A stretch of 15,454 nucleotides of DNA from the NCBI GenBank assembly GCA_002402245.1, contig NVVP01000023.1:5900-21353 (forward strand), written 5' to 3'. A program made the position numbers and the translations under genes. The DNA comes from Gammaproteobacteria bacterium (GTDB lineage Bacteria; Pseudomonadota; Gammaproteobacteria; Nitrosococcales; Methylophagaceae). This document shows positions 1-7,642 of this stretch, in pieces. Each line of letters starts with the position of its first letter. Within the stretch, counting starts at the first letter, position 1. The notes under the pieces are model-generated. The model saw only the letters and a program-made list of their open reading frames with translations. It did no database searches and was not told the DNA's origin.

Positions 1-44
1 TTAGGCAAGTAAGAAAATACGTTATCTCTAATGTTATCACTCAT
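1..44 (-). CDS. 5' end of an unrecognised gene, cut by the window edge
   Basis: Fourteen complete codons are visible, reading MSDNIRDNVFSYLP. The ATG lies four bases past the stop of the upstream membrane-protein gene, and a GGTGAG element inside the end of that gene could serve as ribosome binding site. The tight spacing suggests co-transcription. Too little sequence is present to name a product, and the frame could still be a chance opening. Confidence 0.45.
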   Translation of the reverse strand, partial: MSDNIRDNVFSYLP

Positions 45-48
45 AATA

Positions 49-756
49 TTACTCACCATCACGGCGTAATGGCCATAATACTGTTAACAAAATGAACAGG
101 AATAATAGACTAACAATATCCACAATCCAACGGCCATAAGAACCCATAAATTGACCATTATTAACATCAATAAGCAGCCGCTCAACACTGATGCCTTTAC
201 CGTAAAAATATGTAGCCAACTCTTTCTCAACGCTTGCCGGCATTGACATCGGCTCACTCCAGCCAATACCTTGTAATGAAATCGACTCCCACTGATCAAG
301 CATAAAATCACTTCGCCACATGCCTTGATGTGTTTGAATCACCGGATCGCCATGAAAAAGGCCTATATTTTGAATTTGAGGAGGAATGCCTGCCTCTGTG
401 GTCATTCGCTCAATGAACTCACCTTCACGGCTAAATAACAAGAGCTCATCTACTGTCGCTATCACCATCAAATCATCAATGATAATACCGCCACGTAATG
501 CTTTCGGTGAGTTGATAGCAGGACTAGCATCTATAAATAATTGCGAGTCAAATTGAGAAATAACATAGTTATCAAGCAAGTAGACCGCATCCGCTTCAAC
601 TTCACCCATACCATAATGAGATAAAAGCCATGGCTCAGTTAAATAGTGTTTATCTAGCTCAAGCTGCTCACTATGATTAAGCAAGACCTTGCTAGAAAGT
701 AATATTAAAGCAAAAAGGCTGAGTACAACCTTCAATAAAATGGACAGTTTTTTCAT
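49..756 (-). CDS. PepSY-TM-like membrane protein, likely iron-regulated
   Basis: The 235-residue product has an N-terminal hydrophobic helix (about residues 8-26), a predicted extracytoplasmic domain and a C-terminal helix (about 212-230) ending in basic residues. The segment GKGISVERLLIDVNNGQFMG just before the last helix, followed by a Gly-x-Trp/Asp stretch, resembles the end of PepSY-TM family proteins, which often accompany siderophore or heme uptake and flavin-transfer genes. That likeness is from memory of the family and covers only the C-terminal third, so the function is not established. Its own promoter carries a Fur-type operator, which fits a role in iron supply. The next gene starts four bases after its stop, so the two are probably one operon. 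An envelope protein of another kind remains possible. Confidence 0.7.
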   Translation of the reverse strand: MKKLSILLKVVLSLFALILLSSKVLLNHSEQLELDKHYLTEPWLLSHYGMGEVEADAVYLLDNYVISQFDSQLFIDASPAINSPKALRGGIIIDDLMVIATVDELLLFSREGEFIERMTTEAGIPPQIQNIGLFHGDPVIQTHQGMWRSDFMLDQWESISLQGIGWSEPMSMPASVEKELATYFYGKGISVERLLIDVNNGQFMGSYGRWIVDIVSLLFLFILLTVLWPLRRDGE

Positions 757-890
757 ATTACAAGCTCATCATGTTGATTGATTAATATTTGGAGTCAGCT
801 AATTTTATAAGGCGGCTGGCTACTAGTAAATCACCATTTTATACCCTTTTAAAAATATAAAATGTAAGTCATTCAACAGTTTTTAAGCAG

Positions 891-905
891 CTGTAATAGT
901 TACAG
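891..905. repeat. 15-bp perfect inverted repeat at the predicted transcription start of the PepSY-like gene
   Basis: CTGTAA-TAG-TTACAG is a perfect 6-3-6 palindrome. It begins five bases downstream of the predicted -10 (910-915, minus strand), so it covers the expected start of transcription, a typical place for a repressor operator. No regulator for it is identifiable in the window. Confidence 0.4.
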
Positions 906-909
906 TACT

Positions 910-949
910 ATAATAAGGTATAGATCAAATAAAAACAATTCTCATTTGC
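910..949 (-). promoter_or_regulatory. Sigma-70 promoter with Fur-type operator for the PepSY-like gene
   Basis: On the minus strand TTGTTT (938-933) and TATTAT (915-910) are separated by 17 bases. A Fur-like 19-mer at 931-949 (minus strand GCAAATGAGAATTGTTTTT) matches the GATAATGATAATCATTATC consensus at 12 of 19 positions by hand count and covers the -35. Repression by iron-loaded Fur is the expected behaviour. The leader of the gene would be about 150 nt. Confidence 0.55.
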
Positions 950-958
950 ATTTAAATC

Positions 959-3196
959 TTATTCTAGAGGCTCAAATAAGGTGCTAATGTCATCTGCAGT
1001 TAACGTATTAGCCTGTTTTTTATTATCAAACAAGGCATTGGCTAAGGCTTTTTTCTTTTGTTGCATAACATTTATTTTTTCTTCTACTGTTGCAGCAGCA
1101 ATAAATCGATAGACAAATACTTTATTTGTTTGACCTATGCGATGTGCTCTATCAGTGGCTTGTGATTCCACCGCAGGGTTCCACCATGGATCATAGTGAA
1201 TAACCGTATCAGCAGCGGTTAGGTTTAATCCGGCACCACCGGCTTTTAAACTAATCAAAAATAACGGGACTTGTTTATCTTGAAATTGATTAATCGGTGT
1301 CGCGCGATCTTTTGTTCGGCCGGTTAATTTAACAAAATCAATATTACGCTGCTTTAATTCTTCTTCAATCAAAGCTAACATACTTGTAAATTGAGAAAAC
1401 AATAGTATCCGCCGACCTTCTAAAATCATTTCAGGTAGCATTTCCATCAGCTGTTCTAGTTTAGCCGAGTTTTTCACTTTTTTAGCCGCATCTAATTTCA
1501 CCAATCGAGGATCGCAGCAAACTTGACGCAGTTTTAATAAGGCATCAAGAATAATAATATGGCTGCGAGATATGCCTTTATTATCTATTTCTGCTTTTAC
1601 CTTATTATGCATCGCGATACGGATAGATTCATATAACTCACGTTGCTTGCCAGAGAGCTCAACCTTGGTAATGATTTCAATTTTATCAGGTAATTCTTTC
1701 GCTACTTGAGACTTTTCTCGGCGTAGCATAAAGGGAGCAATTCGTTTATTAAGCTGTTGTTGGCGGAGGCTATTGCCCTCTTCTTCTATCGGTGTTCTAA
1801 ACAATGATTTAAATTGTTTTTCATCACCTAATAAACCTGGCATTAAGAAGTGATACTGTGACCATAATTCGCCTAAATGATTTTCCATCGGCGTTCCAGT
1901 CAAACATAAACGGTGATTTGCTTGCAGTTGTCGAGCTATTTGGGCCACTTTTGAACGTGGGTTTTTAATATACTGCGCCTCATCCAAAATTAGCAAATGC
2001 CACTGTTGAGCACATAAGAACTCAGTATCTCGTGGTAATAAAGGATAAGTTGTTAATACTAGGTCATAGTCTGCAAAAGCACCTAGAAATGGCTTCCTAG
2101 CATCACCTTGTGACACTAATACTTTAAGTGAAGGTGCAAACTGCTTTATTTCACTCGACCAGTTAACCATCAGTGATGTAGTGGCCACAATTAAACAAGG
2201 CGAGGTTAAATTCCCTCGCTCTTTTTCTTTTAAAATATGGGCTAACGCTTGCACGGTTTTACCTAGGCCCATTTCATCGGCTAAAATGCCAGCCAATCCA
2301 TATTCAGTTAAAAACTGTAACCAATCTAAACCTTGCTGCTGATAAGGTCGCAGCTCAGCCTTTAATGCTAGCGGTGGTTCAACATGCTCAATTTTGCTGA
2401 ATTTTGCTAATTTATCTGCAAATTCTTTAGGTGCATTAGAGCCTGTCCACTGCAAATCAAGTTCATCGAGACCATTAAGTTGGGCTGCTTGGGCGCGTGA
2501 TAAGGTTAAGCTACCTTGCTCATCCAGTGCATCCGGCTGATGCAGCTCAACTAATGTTTCAATAATATGGCGAACTTTGCCTAATTCAACTTTAATGATG
2601 CGGCTATCTTGCAAGGTCAAAAATAACGGCTGACAATCATCTTGTTGTAAAAATCTATCCAGTGTTTTAGCGCGTGTTTGCTGCTGAATAAGCTGCATAA
2701 TAGTGGGCAATAAACTAACGCGTTCATCTTCAAGCTGAACGCCAACCTCTAGATTAAACCAGTCCTTACTTTGACTATCATCTAATGAGGCATACCAGTT
2801 GTCAGCATTAACCACCATAAATCGAAATGATTTATCGATGGTGACTTGCCAGCCCGCTTGCTGAAGCCCTTCCACTTGCGAGGTAAAGAAGTTCATCCAA
2901 CCTTGCTCGTCATCAATATTATAAAAACGTAAGGAGTCTTCAGGCTGTTCGACAATATCTTCAACTTCAAAGCCAAGCAACTCAAACTCATCAAGCCATT
3001 GCTGTTCAAGGTCTAGTTGACGAGGAATATTTCCCTCTAAGGTCTTATCAGTAGAATTCGGTGAGACTTTAACCCCTGCATAATCAAAATGAAGGTAGGC
3101 ATAGTCATCATATTCCGTTGAATCCATGAAAGAGAGAGAGACATCTTCTTTTTCTGAGACGACATTCAAACAAGGGATAGGCTTAATCATCGTCAT
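959..3196 (-). CDS. SNF2-family DNA helicase/translocase, short form without the usual N-terminal region
   Basis: The 745-residue product has a full SNF2 motor: motif I DEMGLGKT (307-314), DEAQ box (405-408), TGTP (433-436), SQF (601-603), AGGAGLNL (652-659) and motif VI QATDRAHRIGQ (679-689). It is an ATP-driven DNA translocase of the Rad54/HepA-like bacterial group. Related proteobacterial proteins are usually around 1000 residues or more, with an N-terminal SWIM zinc-finger region. Here the protein starts at a segment (IKPIPCLNVV) that resembles the linker following that region. An in-frame TAA at 3233-3235 rules out a longer reading, and no SWIM remnant lies upstream because ylqF begins at 3265. 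It is the last gene of a likely operon, 68 bases after ylqF. Its start has only a weak ribosome binding site, and Met3 is an alternative start. Confidence 0.93.
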   Translation of the reverse strand: MTMIKPIPCLNVVSEKEDVSLSFMDSTEYDDYAYLHFDYAGVKVSPNSTDKTLEGNIPRQLDLEQQWLDEFELLGFEVEDIVEQPEDSLRFYNIDDEQGWMNFFTSQVEGLQQAGWQVTIDKSFRFMVVNADNWYASLDDSQSKDWFNLEVGVQLEDERVSLLPTIMQLIQQQTRAKTLDRFLQQDDCQPLFLTLQDSRIIKVELGKVRHIIETLVELHQPDALDEQGSLTLSRAQAAQLNGLDELDLQWTGSNAPKEFADKLAKFSKIEHVEPPLALKAELRPYQQQGLDWLQFLTEYGLAGILADEMGLGKTVQALAHILKEKERGNLTSPCLIVATTSLMVNWSSEIKQFAPSLKVLVSQGDARKPFLGAFADYDLVLTTYPLLPRDTEFLCAQQWHLLILDEAQYIKNPRSKVAQIARQLQANHRLCLTGTPMENHLGELWSQYHFLMPGLLGDEKQFKSLFRTPIEEEGNSLRQQQLNKRIAPFMLRREKSQVAKELPDKIEIITKVELSGKQRELYESIRIAMHNKVKAEIDNKGISRSHIIILDALLKLRQVCCDPRLVKLDAAKKVKNSAKLEQLMEMLPEMILEGRRILLFSQFTSMLALIEEELKQRNIDFVKLTGRTKDRATPINQFQDKQVPLFLISLKAGGAGLNLTAADTVIHYDPWWNPAVESQATDRAHRIGQTNKVFVYRFIAAATVEEKINVMQQKKKALANALFDNKKQANTLTADDISTLFEPLE

Positions 3197-3264
3197 TATT
3201 TCTATTCTAAATATTAAAGTGGATTCAGTCGTTTAAGTTTGGCTAATATCAGCCTGTGCTATGA

Positions 3265-4197
3265 CTAGGGTTGATTACGAGAGTTATGGCGTTTATTTTT
3301 CTTCGCTGCTAACTTAGCTTCTTTTGCAGCACGTATCTCTGCCATTTCAATTAACTCTGCTTCCATCATTGCCGGCGTTTCAAGCGTCATTCGGCCGATA
3401 GTAATATCTCTAAACTCGGTTAATAAAATCTTGGCAGCACGATCTAAATCAACCCGGCCTCCAGCACGTAAGCAGCCTCGCTTGGCACCGATCGACTCAA
3501 GCAGAGGTAATGCATCTTCCGCCAGTTCAGTTAAGTTATAACGTTCTTTTAATAATTCTGGGTATGTATCACGGAAATAATCCACCGCATACATAGCAAT
3601 ATCATCGTTGCTCACCGCGGTTTCTTTGATGGCACCCGTAATAGCAAGACGGTAACCACCATGCTTATTTTCTAGTTTTGGCCATAACATACCCGGCGTA
3701 TCCAACAAGACAATACCGCGGTCTAGCTTAATCCGTTGCTGGTTTTTGGTCACAGCAGGTTCATTACCTGTTTTTGCGATAGTTCGGCCGGCAAGAATAT
3801 TAATCAACGTTGATTTTCCGACATTGGGAATGCCCATAATCATCGCTTCTAAACGCTCATCGCCACTTGCTTTCACCGGTACCATTTTATGACACAAGCT
3901 AAGAATATCACGCATTTTGTCAGGCTCATCCGTAGTCATAGCAATGGTCTTGACACCTTTTTCTTGTTCTAGATAATCTTGCCATTGTTGGGTCATAATA
4001 GGATCGGCAAGATCACTTTTACTTAATACTTTGATACACGGCTTATCACCCCGAATAGTAGCCAACATCGGGTTTTCACTACTAAAAGGAATACGGGCAT
4101 CTAAGACCTCAATAATAAGATCTACTTGTGGAATAATCTTACGCATTTCCTTGCCGGCTTTATGCATATGACCTGGGTACCAATTAATATTAGCCAT
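3265..4197 (-). CDS. ylqF: Ribosome biogenesis GTPase YlqF/RbgA family
   Basis: The 310-residue circularly permuted GTPase has the G4 motif first (SKSD, 59-62), then the P-loop GIPNVGKST (122-130) and G3 DTPG (166-169), the order typical of the YlqF/RbgA/MTG1 family that acts in assembly of the large ribosomal subunit. The N-terminus NINWYPGHMHKAGKEM is the family signature. The basic C-terminal tail (KEAKLAAKKNKRHNSRNQP) fits RNA contact. Its ATG overlaps the TAA of the upstream S1-protein gene by one base, with a GAGG element inside that gene, so translation is probably coupled. Serine replaces the usual asparagine of NKxD in G4; I believe this occurs in other gammaproteobacterial members and do not treat it as loss of function. 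Confidence 0.95.
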   Translation of the reverse strand: MANINWYPGHMHKAGKEMRKIIPQVDLIIEVLDARIPFSSENPMLATIRGDKPCIKVLSKSDLADPIMTQQWQDYLEQEKGVKTIAMTTDEPDKMRDILSLCHKMVPVKASGDERLEAMIMGIPNVGKSTLINILAGRTIAKTGNEPAVTKNQQRIKLDRGIVLLDTPGMLWPKLENKHGGYRLAITGAIKETAVSNDDIAMYAVDYFRDTYPELLKERYNLTELAEDALPLLESIGAKRGCLRAGGRVDLDRAAKILLTEFRDITIGRMTLETPAMMEAELIEMAEIRAAKEAKLAAKKNKRHNSRNQP

Positions 4198-5042
4198 TAA
4201 TCAGCAACCTCATTAACTAAGGCGATATACGTCTTTTCAATCACTATAAGTCGTTTTTTATATAATTTACCTAGGGCTTTTTTGTAACTCGATTTGCTGA
4301 CACCGAACTGTTTAGAAATAACATCAGGAGAACTTTTTTCTGTCATGGTAGATCGTCCACCAGCCGCAGTGATAAACGCTAATATTTGTTCCGATAGGCT
4401 ATCTAGTGCTTCTCTGCTAACTAATTGCAGACAGAGATCTATCTTTTTATCTTCACGAACATGTTTAATATAGCCTGTTAGTTTGTCACCGACTTTAATC
4501 GGTTTAAACACATCACTACTAAACAGTAAACCTATGGTGCCGCCATCAACTACCGCTTTATAACCTAAGTCTGTGCGACTAGAGATTAATAAATCCACTT
4601 GTTGTTGCTCTTTATAATAAGGAGAAGTGTCACCAATAAACTTGTCTAATTTAGTGCTGCCGGCAATACGTTCTGATGCGACATCAATATAGAGATAAAC
4701 AACATAATACTGGCCGACTTGCATTGGTTTTTGTTGTTCGCCAAAGGGAACCAGTAAATCTTTAGGTAGGCCCCAATCTAAAAAAGCACCCACTTGATTA
4801 ACTTCAAGTACTTTTAGATAAGCACATTCACCCACCATAGCCTTAGGAACTTCGGTGGTGGCAATCAACATATCTTCTGAATCTAAATAGACAAAGACAT
4901 CAACGGCATCGCCAATACTGCAGCCTTCTGGGACATAACGACGTGGCAGTAGAATTTCTTCCGAGTCACCACCATCAAGGTAAACACCAAAGTCTAATTT
5001 CTTTAATACGGTTAATGTATTTAACTTTCCTAACTCAGCCAT
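4197..5042 (-). CDS. CvfB/YitL-like S1 RNA-binding protein
   Basis: The 281-residue protein begins MAELGKLNTLTVLKKLDFGVYLDG, the hallmark of the CvfB/YitL family: tandem S1-type OB folds (roughly residues 1-60, 62-130 and 145-205) followed by a C-terminal winged helix (about 225-280). Family members bind RNA; in Staphylococcus CvfB affects virulence gene expression, but the role in gammaproteobacteria is unclear. I chose the ATG at 5042 because GTGAG lies a normal distance upstream; a GTG 21 bases earlier would add MIKRECF but has no better site. The stop overlaps the ylqF start. Grouping with a ribosome-assembly GTPase suggests a translation or RNA-related role. Confidence 0.88.
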   Translation of the reverse strand: MAELGKLNTLTVLKKLDFGVYLDGGDSEEILLPRRYVPEGCSIGDAVDVFVYLDSEDMLIATTEVPKAMVGECAYLKVLEVNQVGAFLDWGLPKDLLVPFGEQQKPMQVGQYYVVYLYIDVASERIAGSTKLDKFIGDTSPYYKEQQQVDLLISSRTDLGYKAVVDGGTIGLLFSSDVFKPIKVGDKLTGYIKHVREDKKIDLCLQLVSREALDSLSEQILAFITAAGGRSTMTEKSSPDVISKQFGVSKSSYKKALGKLYKKRLIVIEKTYIALVNEVAD

Positions 5043-5225
5043 AAAGCACTCACGTTTAATCACAGTTTATATAAGTGCAATTTTACGCTACTAAGGAAAA
5101 AAATATACAACAACTATCATCTAAAATTTAGTGATTGCTATTAATTGGGTAAGTTCAGCTTAGGAAATTGTTGATTAGAGAGCACTTAAGAATAAAGCGC
5201 TCGATCATTTTGTTACGATAAAATT

Positions 5226-5263
5226 ATGGATAGGCTTCACCATCAGTGATGAAGCCTATCCAT
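5226..5263 (-). terminator. Rho-independent terminator after ferritin
   Basis: ATGGATAGGCTTCA (5226-5239) pairs perfectly with TGAAGCCTATCCAT (5250-5263), a 14-bp stem with a 10-base loop. It begins 12 bases beyond the ferritin stop. On the minus strand the stem is followed by AATTTTA, a modest U tract. Confidence 0.8.
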
Positions 5264-5275
5264 TAACTTCGTTAT

Positions 5276-5797
5276 TTAAGCAATAGTACTGTTGAGCGGT
5301 GCACGGTTTGCATGCAGATTCTCAATTTCTTTATCAATAAAGAATAAGCCATTGCCTTCTAGGCCAATCAATTCAACTTTATCTAAAATCGATTTAAATA
5401 ACTGTTCTTCTTCATGTTGCTCAGCCACATACCATTGCAAAAAGTTAAAGGTAGAAAAATCAGCTTCTTTAAATGAAATACTGACTAACTCATTAATTTT
5501 ACGGGTAATATGCTGCTCATGAGCATAGGTCTCTTCAAATATTTCAACTACGGAAGAATACTCTGCTTGAACATTTTGTATTGTTCCAATAATGGCGTAG
5601 GCACCTGTTTCATTAACGTAATCAAATAACTTTTGCATATGCATTTTTTCTTCATCCGCATGCTGACGAAAGAAATTAGCACAGCCATCTAATCCGTGAT
5701 TGATGCACCATGAGCTCATTTGTAAATATAAGTTTGATGAATAAAACTCAAGATTAATTTGTTCGTTTAACGCTTTTGCTAATGTAGGACTTAACAT
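5276..5797 (-). CDS. ftnA: Bacterial non-heme ferritin FtnA
   Basis: The 173-residue ferritin aligns along its length with E. coli FtnA. All metal ligands are present: Glu17, Glu50, His53, Glu94 and Gln127 of the ferroxidase centre, Glu49, Glu126 and Glu130 of the third site, and Tyr24. It oxidises Fe(II) and stores it as a ferric mineral in a 24-subunit cytoplasmic shell. The start is the ATG at 5797, preceded by TTGGAG; an upstream TTG at 5809 would add MEKI but lies on the ribosome binding site itself. It lies 24 bases downstream of an HsmA-family gene on the same strand, with no separate promoter visible, so the two are probably one operon. A strong terminator follows. Control by iron is expected, but I cannot place a convincing Fur box here. 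Confidence 0.97.
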   Translation of the reverse strand: MLSPTLAKALNEQINLEFYSSNLYLQMSSWCINHGLDGCANFFRQHADEEKMHMQKLFDYVNETGAYAIIGTIQNVQAEYSSVVEIFEETYAHEQHITRKINELVSISFKEADFSTFNFLQWYVAEQHEEEQLFKSILDKVELIGLEGNGLFFIDKEIENLHANRAPLNSTIA

Positions 5798-5821
5798 TAT
5801 CTTCTCCAATAAAATATCGTA

Positions 5822-6199
5822 TTACAACATTCGCATACCTAAGACCATGCCCGATAAATACGAGATCATCCATACGCCCCAAACAAAAATACTGAACTTA
5901 TGAAAGCTAGTTAGCTGCTGTTCATTATTTCGTTTTAGAACTATCAACGCCCAGAAATAGTGATAAATCATTAAAAACAAAGCTATAAACCCAGATACGG
6001 TATGAGCCGTAAATTTGATATAACCTAAGTTTTCAAACATTAACCATGTTGCTGAGGCATCTGTCAGTACACCCAATAAGAAAAAGTTTACGTGCCAGCT
6101 TTTAAGCCTTTTTCCTATTCGCTCACTCCAAACACCTACAGTATAAAAAAACAAAGCAGCTGTAAATAATATTACCGCGTAAATAATTAAGGGTGTCAT
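5822..6199 (-). CDS. HsmA-family four-helix membrane protein, copy 1 (ferritin-linked)
   Basis: The 125-residue integral membrane protein has four predicted helices (about 4-23, 36-56, 64-89 and 100-122). It matches, from memory, the HsmA/TIGR03987 family, whose function is poorly defined. Histidines at 36, 66, 80 and 100 sit at or near helix ends, an arrangement that could coordinate heme b, although this is inference. The motif VWSERIGKRLKSWH and the ending SYLSGMVLGM are shared with the second copy at 9963-10340. It is the first gene of the unit that ends with ferritin. The ATG has a weak GGA-type site upstream. Linkage to ferritin suggests a part in iron or heme handling. Confidence 0.82.
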   Translation of the reverse strand: MTPLIIYAVILFTAALFFYTVGVWSERIGKRLKSWHVNFFLLGVLTDASATWLMFENLGYIKFTAHTVSGFIALFLMIYHYFWALIVLKRNNEQQLTSFHKFSIFVWGVWMISYLSGMVLGMRML

Positions 6200-6229
6200 G
6201 GCGGATTAATCCAATTTATGAGTAAATTC

Positions 6230-6281
6230 ATCAATCTTCGATTGATTTAAGAAAAAAGTAGACTAATATAATTTATATTAG
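6230..6281 (-). promoter_or_regulatory. Two inverted repeats upstream of the hsmA-ftnA unit
   Basis: CTAATATAA-T-TTATATTAG (6263-6281) is a perfect 9-1-9 palindrome, and ATCAATC-TTC-GATTGAT (6230-6246) is a perfect 7-3-7 repeat. They lie 64 and 31 bases before the hsmA start. The first is AT-rich and may include the -10, so an operator overlapping the promoter is plausible. The second could form a leader hairpin. The remaining gene-free sequence from 6282 to 6403 shows a weak Fur-like stretch at 6330-6348 and a small 5-3-5 hairpin (GCATT-ACA-AATGC, 6361-6373). Confidence 0.45.
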
Positions 6282-6403
6282 CCGAGCTGTAATTGCACGT
6301 AGATACATGTAAACTGCGGGATTAGGGCCTAATGAATGATTCTTAATAACAGATAAGGTCGCATTACAAATGCACTATATTTAACAAATATTTAGTCTGT
6401 TTA

Positions 6404-6775
6404 TTATTTCATATGCTGTGTTGATTTAACACAATATGATTCAATACCTTCTAGCGCTGCCATCTCTTGTTCAATAATACAGGCTATTTTTGTTTCACTA
6501 GAAGTGATCACCGCTTCATCTGCAGCGAGCGTCATTCGGTAGTTAAAGTAAAGTGTGTCTTCATATTGATGGTTGAAACTAGAAAAACTCAATTTACTCT
6601 TGAAACAGCTACTTTCTAACAACGTGACATCCTTTGAAGAGGATAGAATATCGTGTAATACCGTTGCTTTCTCTTGGCTTGCAGATCGACTTTCGACATT
6701 AACAAAAGAAGCATTAATACTACTGCCATCACCCTCGAGTAAATAAAGTATCACTAACAAAAAACTAGAGTTCAT
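6404..6775 (-). CDS. Unrecognised small protein, 123 aa, third gene of a compact operon
   Basis: I do not recognise this protein. It has a short hydrophobic N-terminus (residues 4-13) without the basic residues of a classical signal peptide, then a polar, serine-rich body (SSSKD, SKLSFSSF) with three cysteines (57, 99 and 114). The segment LYFNYRMTLAADEAVITSSETKIACIIEQEM looks like a folded domain. The ATG is six bases downstream of the preceding stop, so the genes are very likely co-transcribed with the single-helix protein and the helical protein upstream. A periplasmic location is possible but uncertain. No terminator with a U tract is visible after it. Confidence 0.6.
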   Translation of the reverse strand: MNSSFLLVILYLLEGDGSSINASFVNVESRSASQEKATVLHDILSSSKDVTLLESSCFKSKLSFSSFNHQYEDTLYFNYRMTLAADEAVITSSETKIACIIEQEMAALEGIESYCVKSTQHMK

Positions 6776-6781
6776 TATTAC

Positions 6782-7051
6782 TTAATACTCAACAGCTATA
6801 TGCTCATTAGATGATAAATGTAATAGGCTACTTTCTCTATTCTTATTTTGTTGCCACTGTCTTGTATTATGAGGGTCAATAAAGAAGCCCCATACTTTAG
6901 TCTCGGTACTGATTTTATTGCCTTGTGCGTTTTGAGTGTATTCCAGCACAATAAGTCGCATCGATAGCACAATAAATGAGCACAGCAGTAATGCTAGAAA
7001 ACCAGTAAAAATGATTACTGTGTTTCTGTTTATTGTCACCGACATCTTCAC
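6782..7051 (-). CDS. Single-helix membrane protein of unknown function, 89 aa
   Basis: One strongly hydrophobic helix (about residues 12-32) is followed by a polar tail rich in Asn, Gln and His (SSLLHLSSNEHIAVEY), giving an N-in/C-out small membrane protein. I cannot assign a family. The reading frame starts with GTG at 7051, whose GTGA overlaps the TGA of the upstream gene; an ATG two codons later (7045) is an equally plausible start. The overlap points to translational coupling within a three-gene operon. Pairing of a small anchor protein with the helical protein upstream and the third protein downstream suggests a small envelope complex, which is inference only. Confidence 0.62.
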   Translation of the reverse strand: MKMSVTINRNTVIIFTGFLALLLCSFIVLSMRLIVLEYTQNAQGNKISTETKVWGFFIDPHNTRQWQQNKNRESSLLHLSSNEHIAVEY

Positions 7052-7530
7052 AGCGTCATTAAAACCTGTTTTCTTGCGGTTAATAGTTCACGATCTTCCG
7101 CACCATTTAAGCAACCGATCATTTCAACATATATTTTGCCTAAGCCGCCTCTAATTTGTTGTTGTAACTCACCGTTCAAATTGGGCTCTTGTATTTGGCT
7201 GACAAGGTAATCGAAGGCTTCACATAAATAGCCTTTACGAGCCATTACTTTATTTTGCTTGCCCCACAAATCACAGATATTAAGATAGGAGATGACAATA
7301 GCGGGAATCAAACTATCTGATACCTTACTTGCATGTTTATTGGCTAGAAATGTCTTCTTAGCAATATTAAGTGATTGTTTATAATGGTCATACGCTGTAA
7401 ACAATAGATTCTTACCCATGGCACTATTTCCAGCCATAATTTCTCGTTGCCACACTATATTGCTATTATTTCTTTTACGAGCAAGTTTTCTCATGTTTTT
7501 TGATACATTTGAGGGGGTAGTGTCTCTCAC
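7048..7530 (-). CDS. Helical, TPR-like protein, possibly DUF2753-like, 160 aa
   Basis: The protein has a basic N-terminus (MRKLARKRNN) and then helical repeats of TPR style: AYDHYKQSLNIAKKTF at about residues 46-61 and YLNICDLWGKQNK further on. This pattern resembles the DUF2753 proteins of vibrios, from memory; TPR folds usually mediate protein contacts. The start is the GTG at 7530, preceded by AGGATTAGG; an internal ATG at codon 13 lacks a ribosome binding site. It is the first gene of a three-gene unit and follows hemP by 112 bases, in which I see no clear terminator, so read-through from the Fur-controlled hemP unit is possible. Confidence 0.6.
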   Translation of the reverse strand: MRDTTPSNVSKNMRKLARKRNNSNIVWQREIMAGNSAMGKNLLFTAYDHYKQSLNIAKKTFLANKHASKVSDSLIPAIVISYLNICDLWGKQNKVMARKGYLCEAFDYLVSQIQEPNLNGELQQQIRGGLGKIYVEMIGCLNGAEDRELLTARKQVLMTL

Positions 7531-7642
7531 TGACCTAATCCTTTTATTTTATTAATTCTTTAGCATCCTGCTAATTGATAGGGCACTCCCTGGCTGACTA
7601 ATGACATCTCTGTGGTGGCTGGCTCGGGATAGTTTTTAACTG

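Noticed and set aside
4018..4029. SKSD instead of NKxD in the G4 motif of YlqF as a sign of lost function
   Set aside because: All other motifs are intact and I believe the same variant occurs in related gammaproteobacteria.
5292..5522. Plus-strand open frame opposite ferritin
   Set aside because: It lies wholly antisense to a fully supported ferritin gene and reads as low-complexity sequence with no ribosome binding site.
6330..6348. Fur box upstream of hsmA-ftnA
   Set aside because: It shares TAAGAATCATT with the strong site at 10411-10429 but the rest matches poorly and no promoter is aligned with it; left as a mention only.
6936..7154. Plus-strand open frame opposite the small three-gene operon
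   Set aside because: It crosses two overlapping minus-strand genes that have coupled starts and stops, and has no ribosome binding site.
7560..7574. TTAGCA-TCC-TGCTAA hairpin as a terminator for hemP
   Set aside because: No U tract follows on the minus strand and the stem is only six AT-rich pairs.
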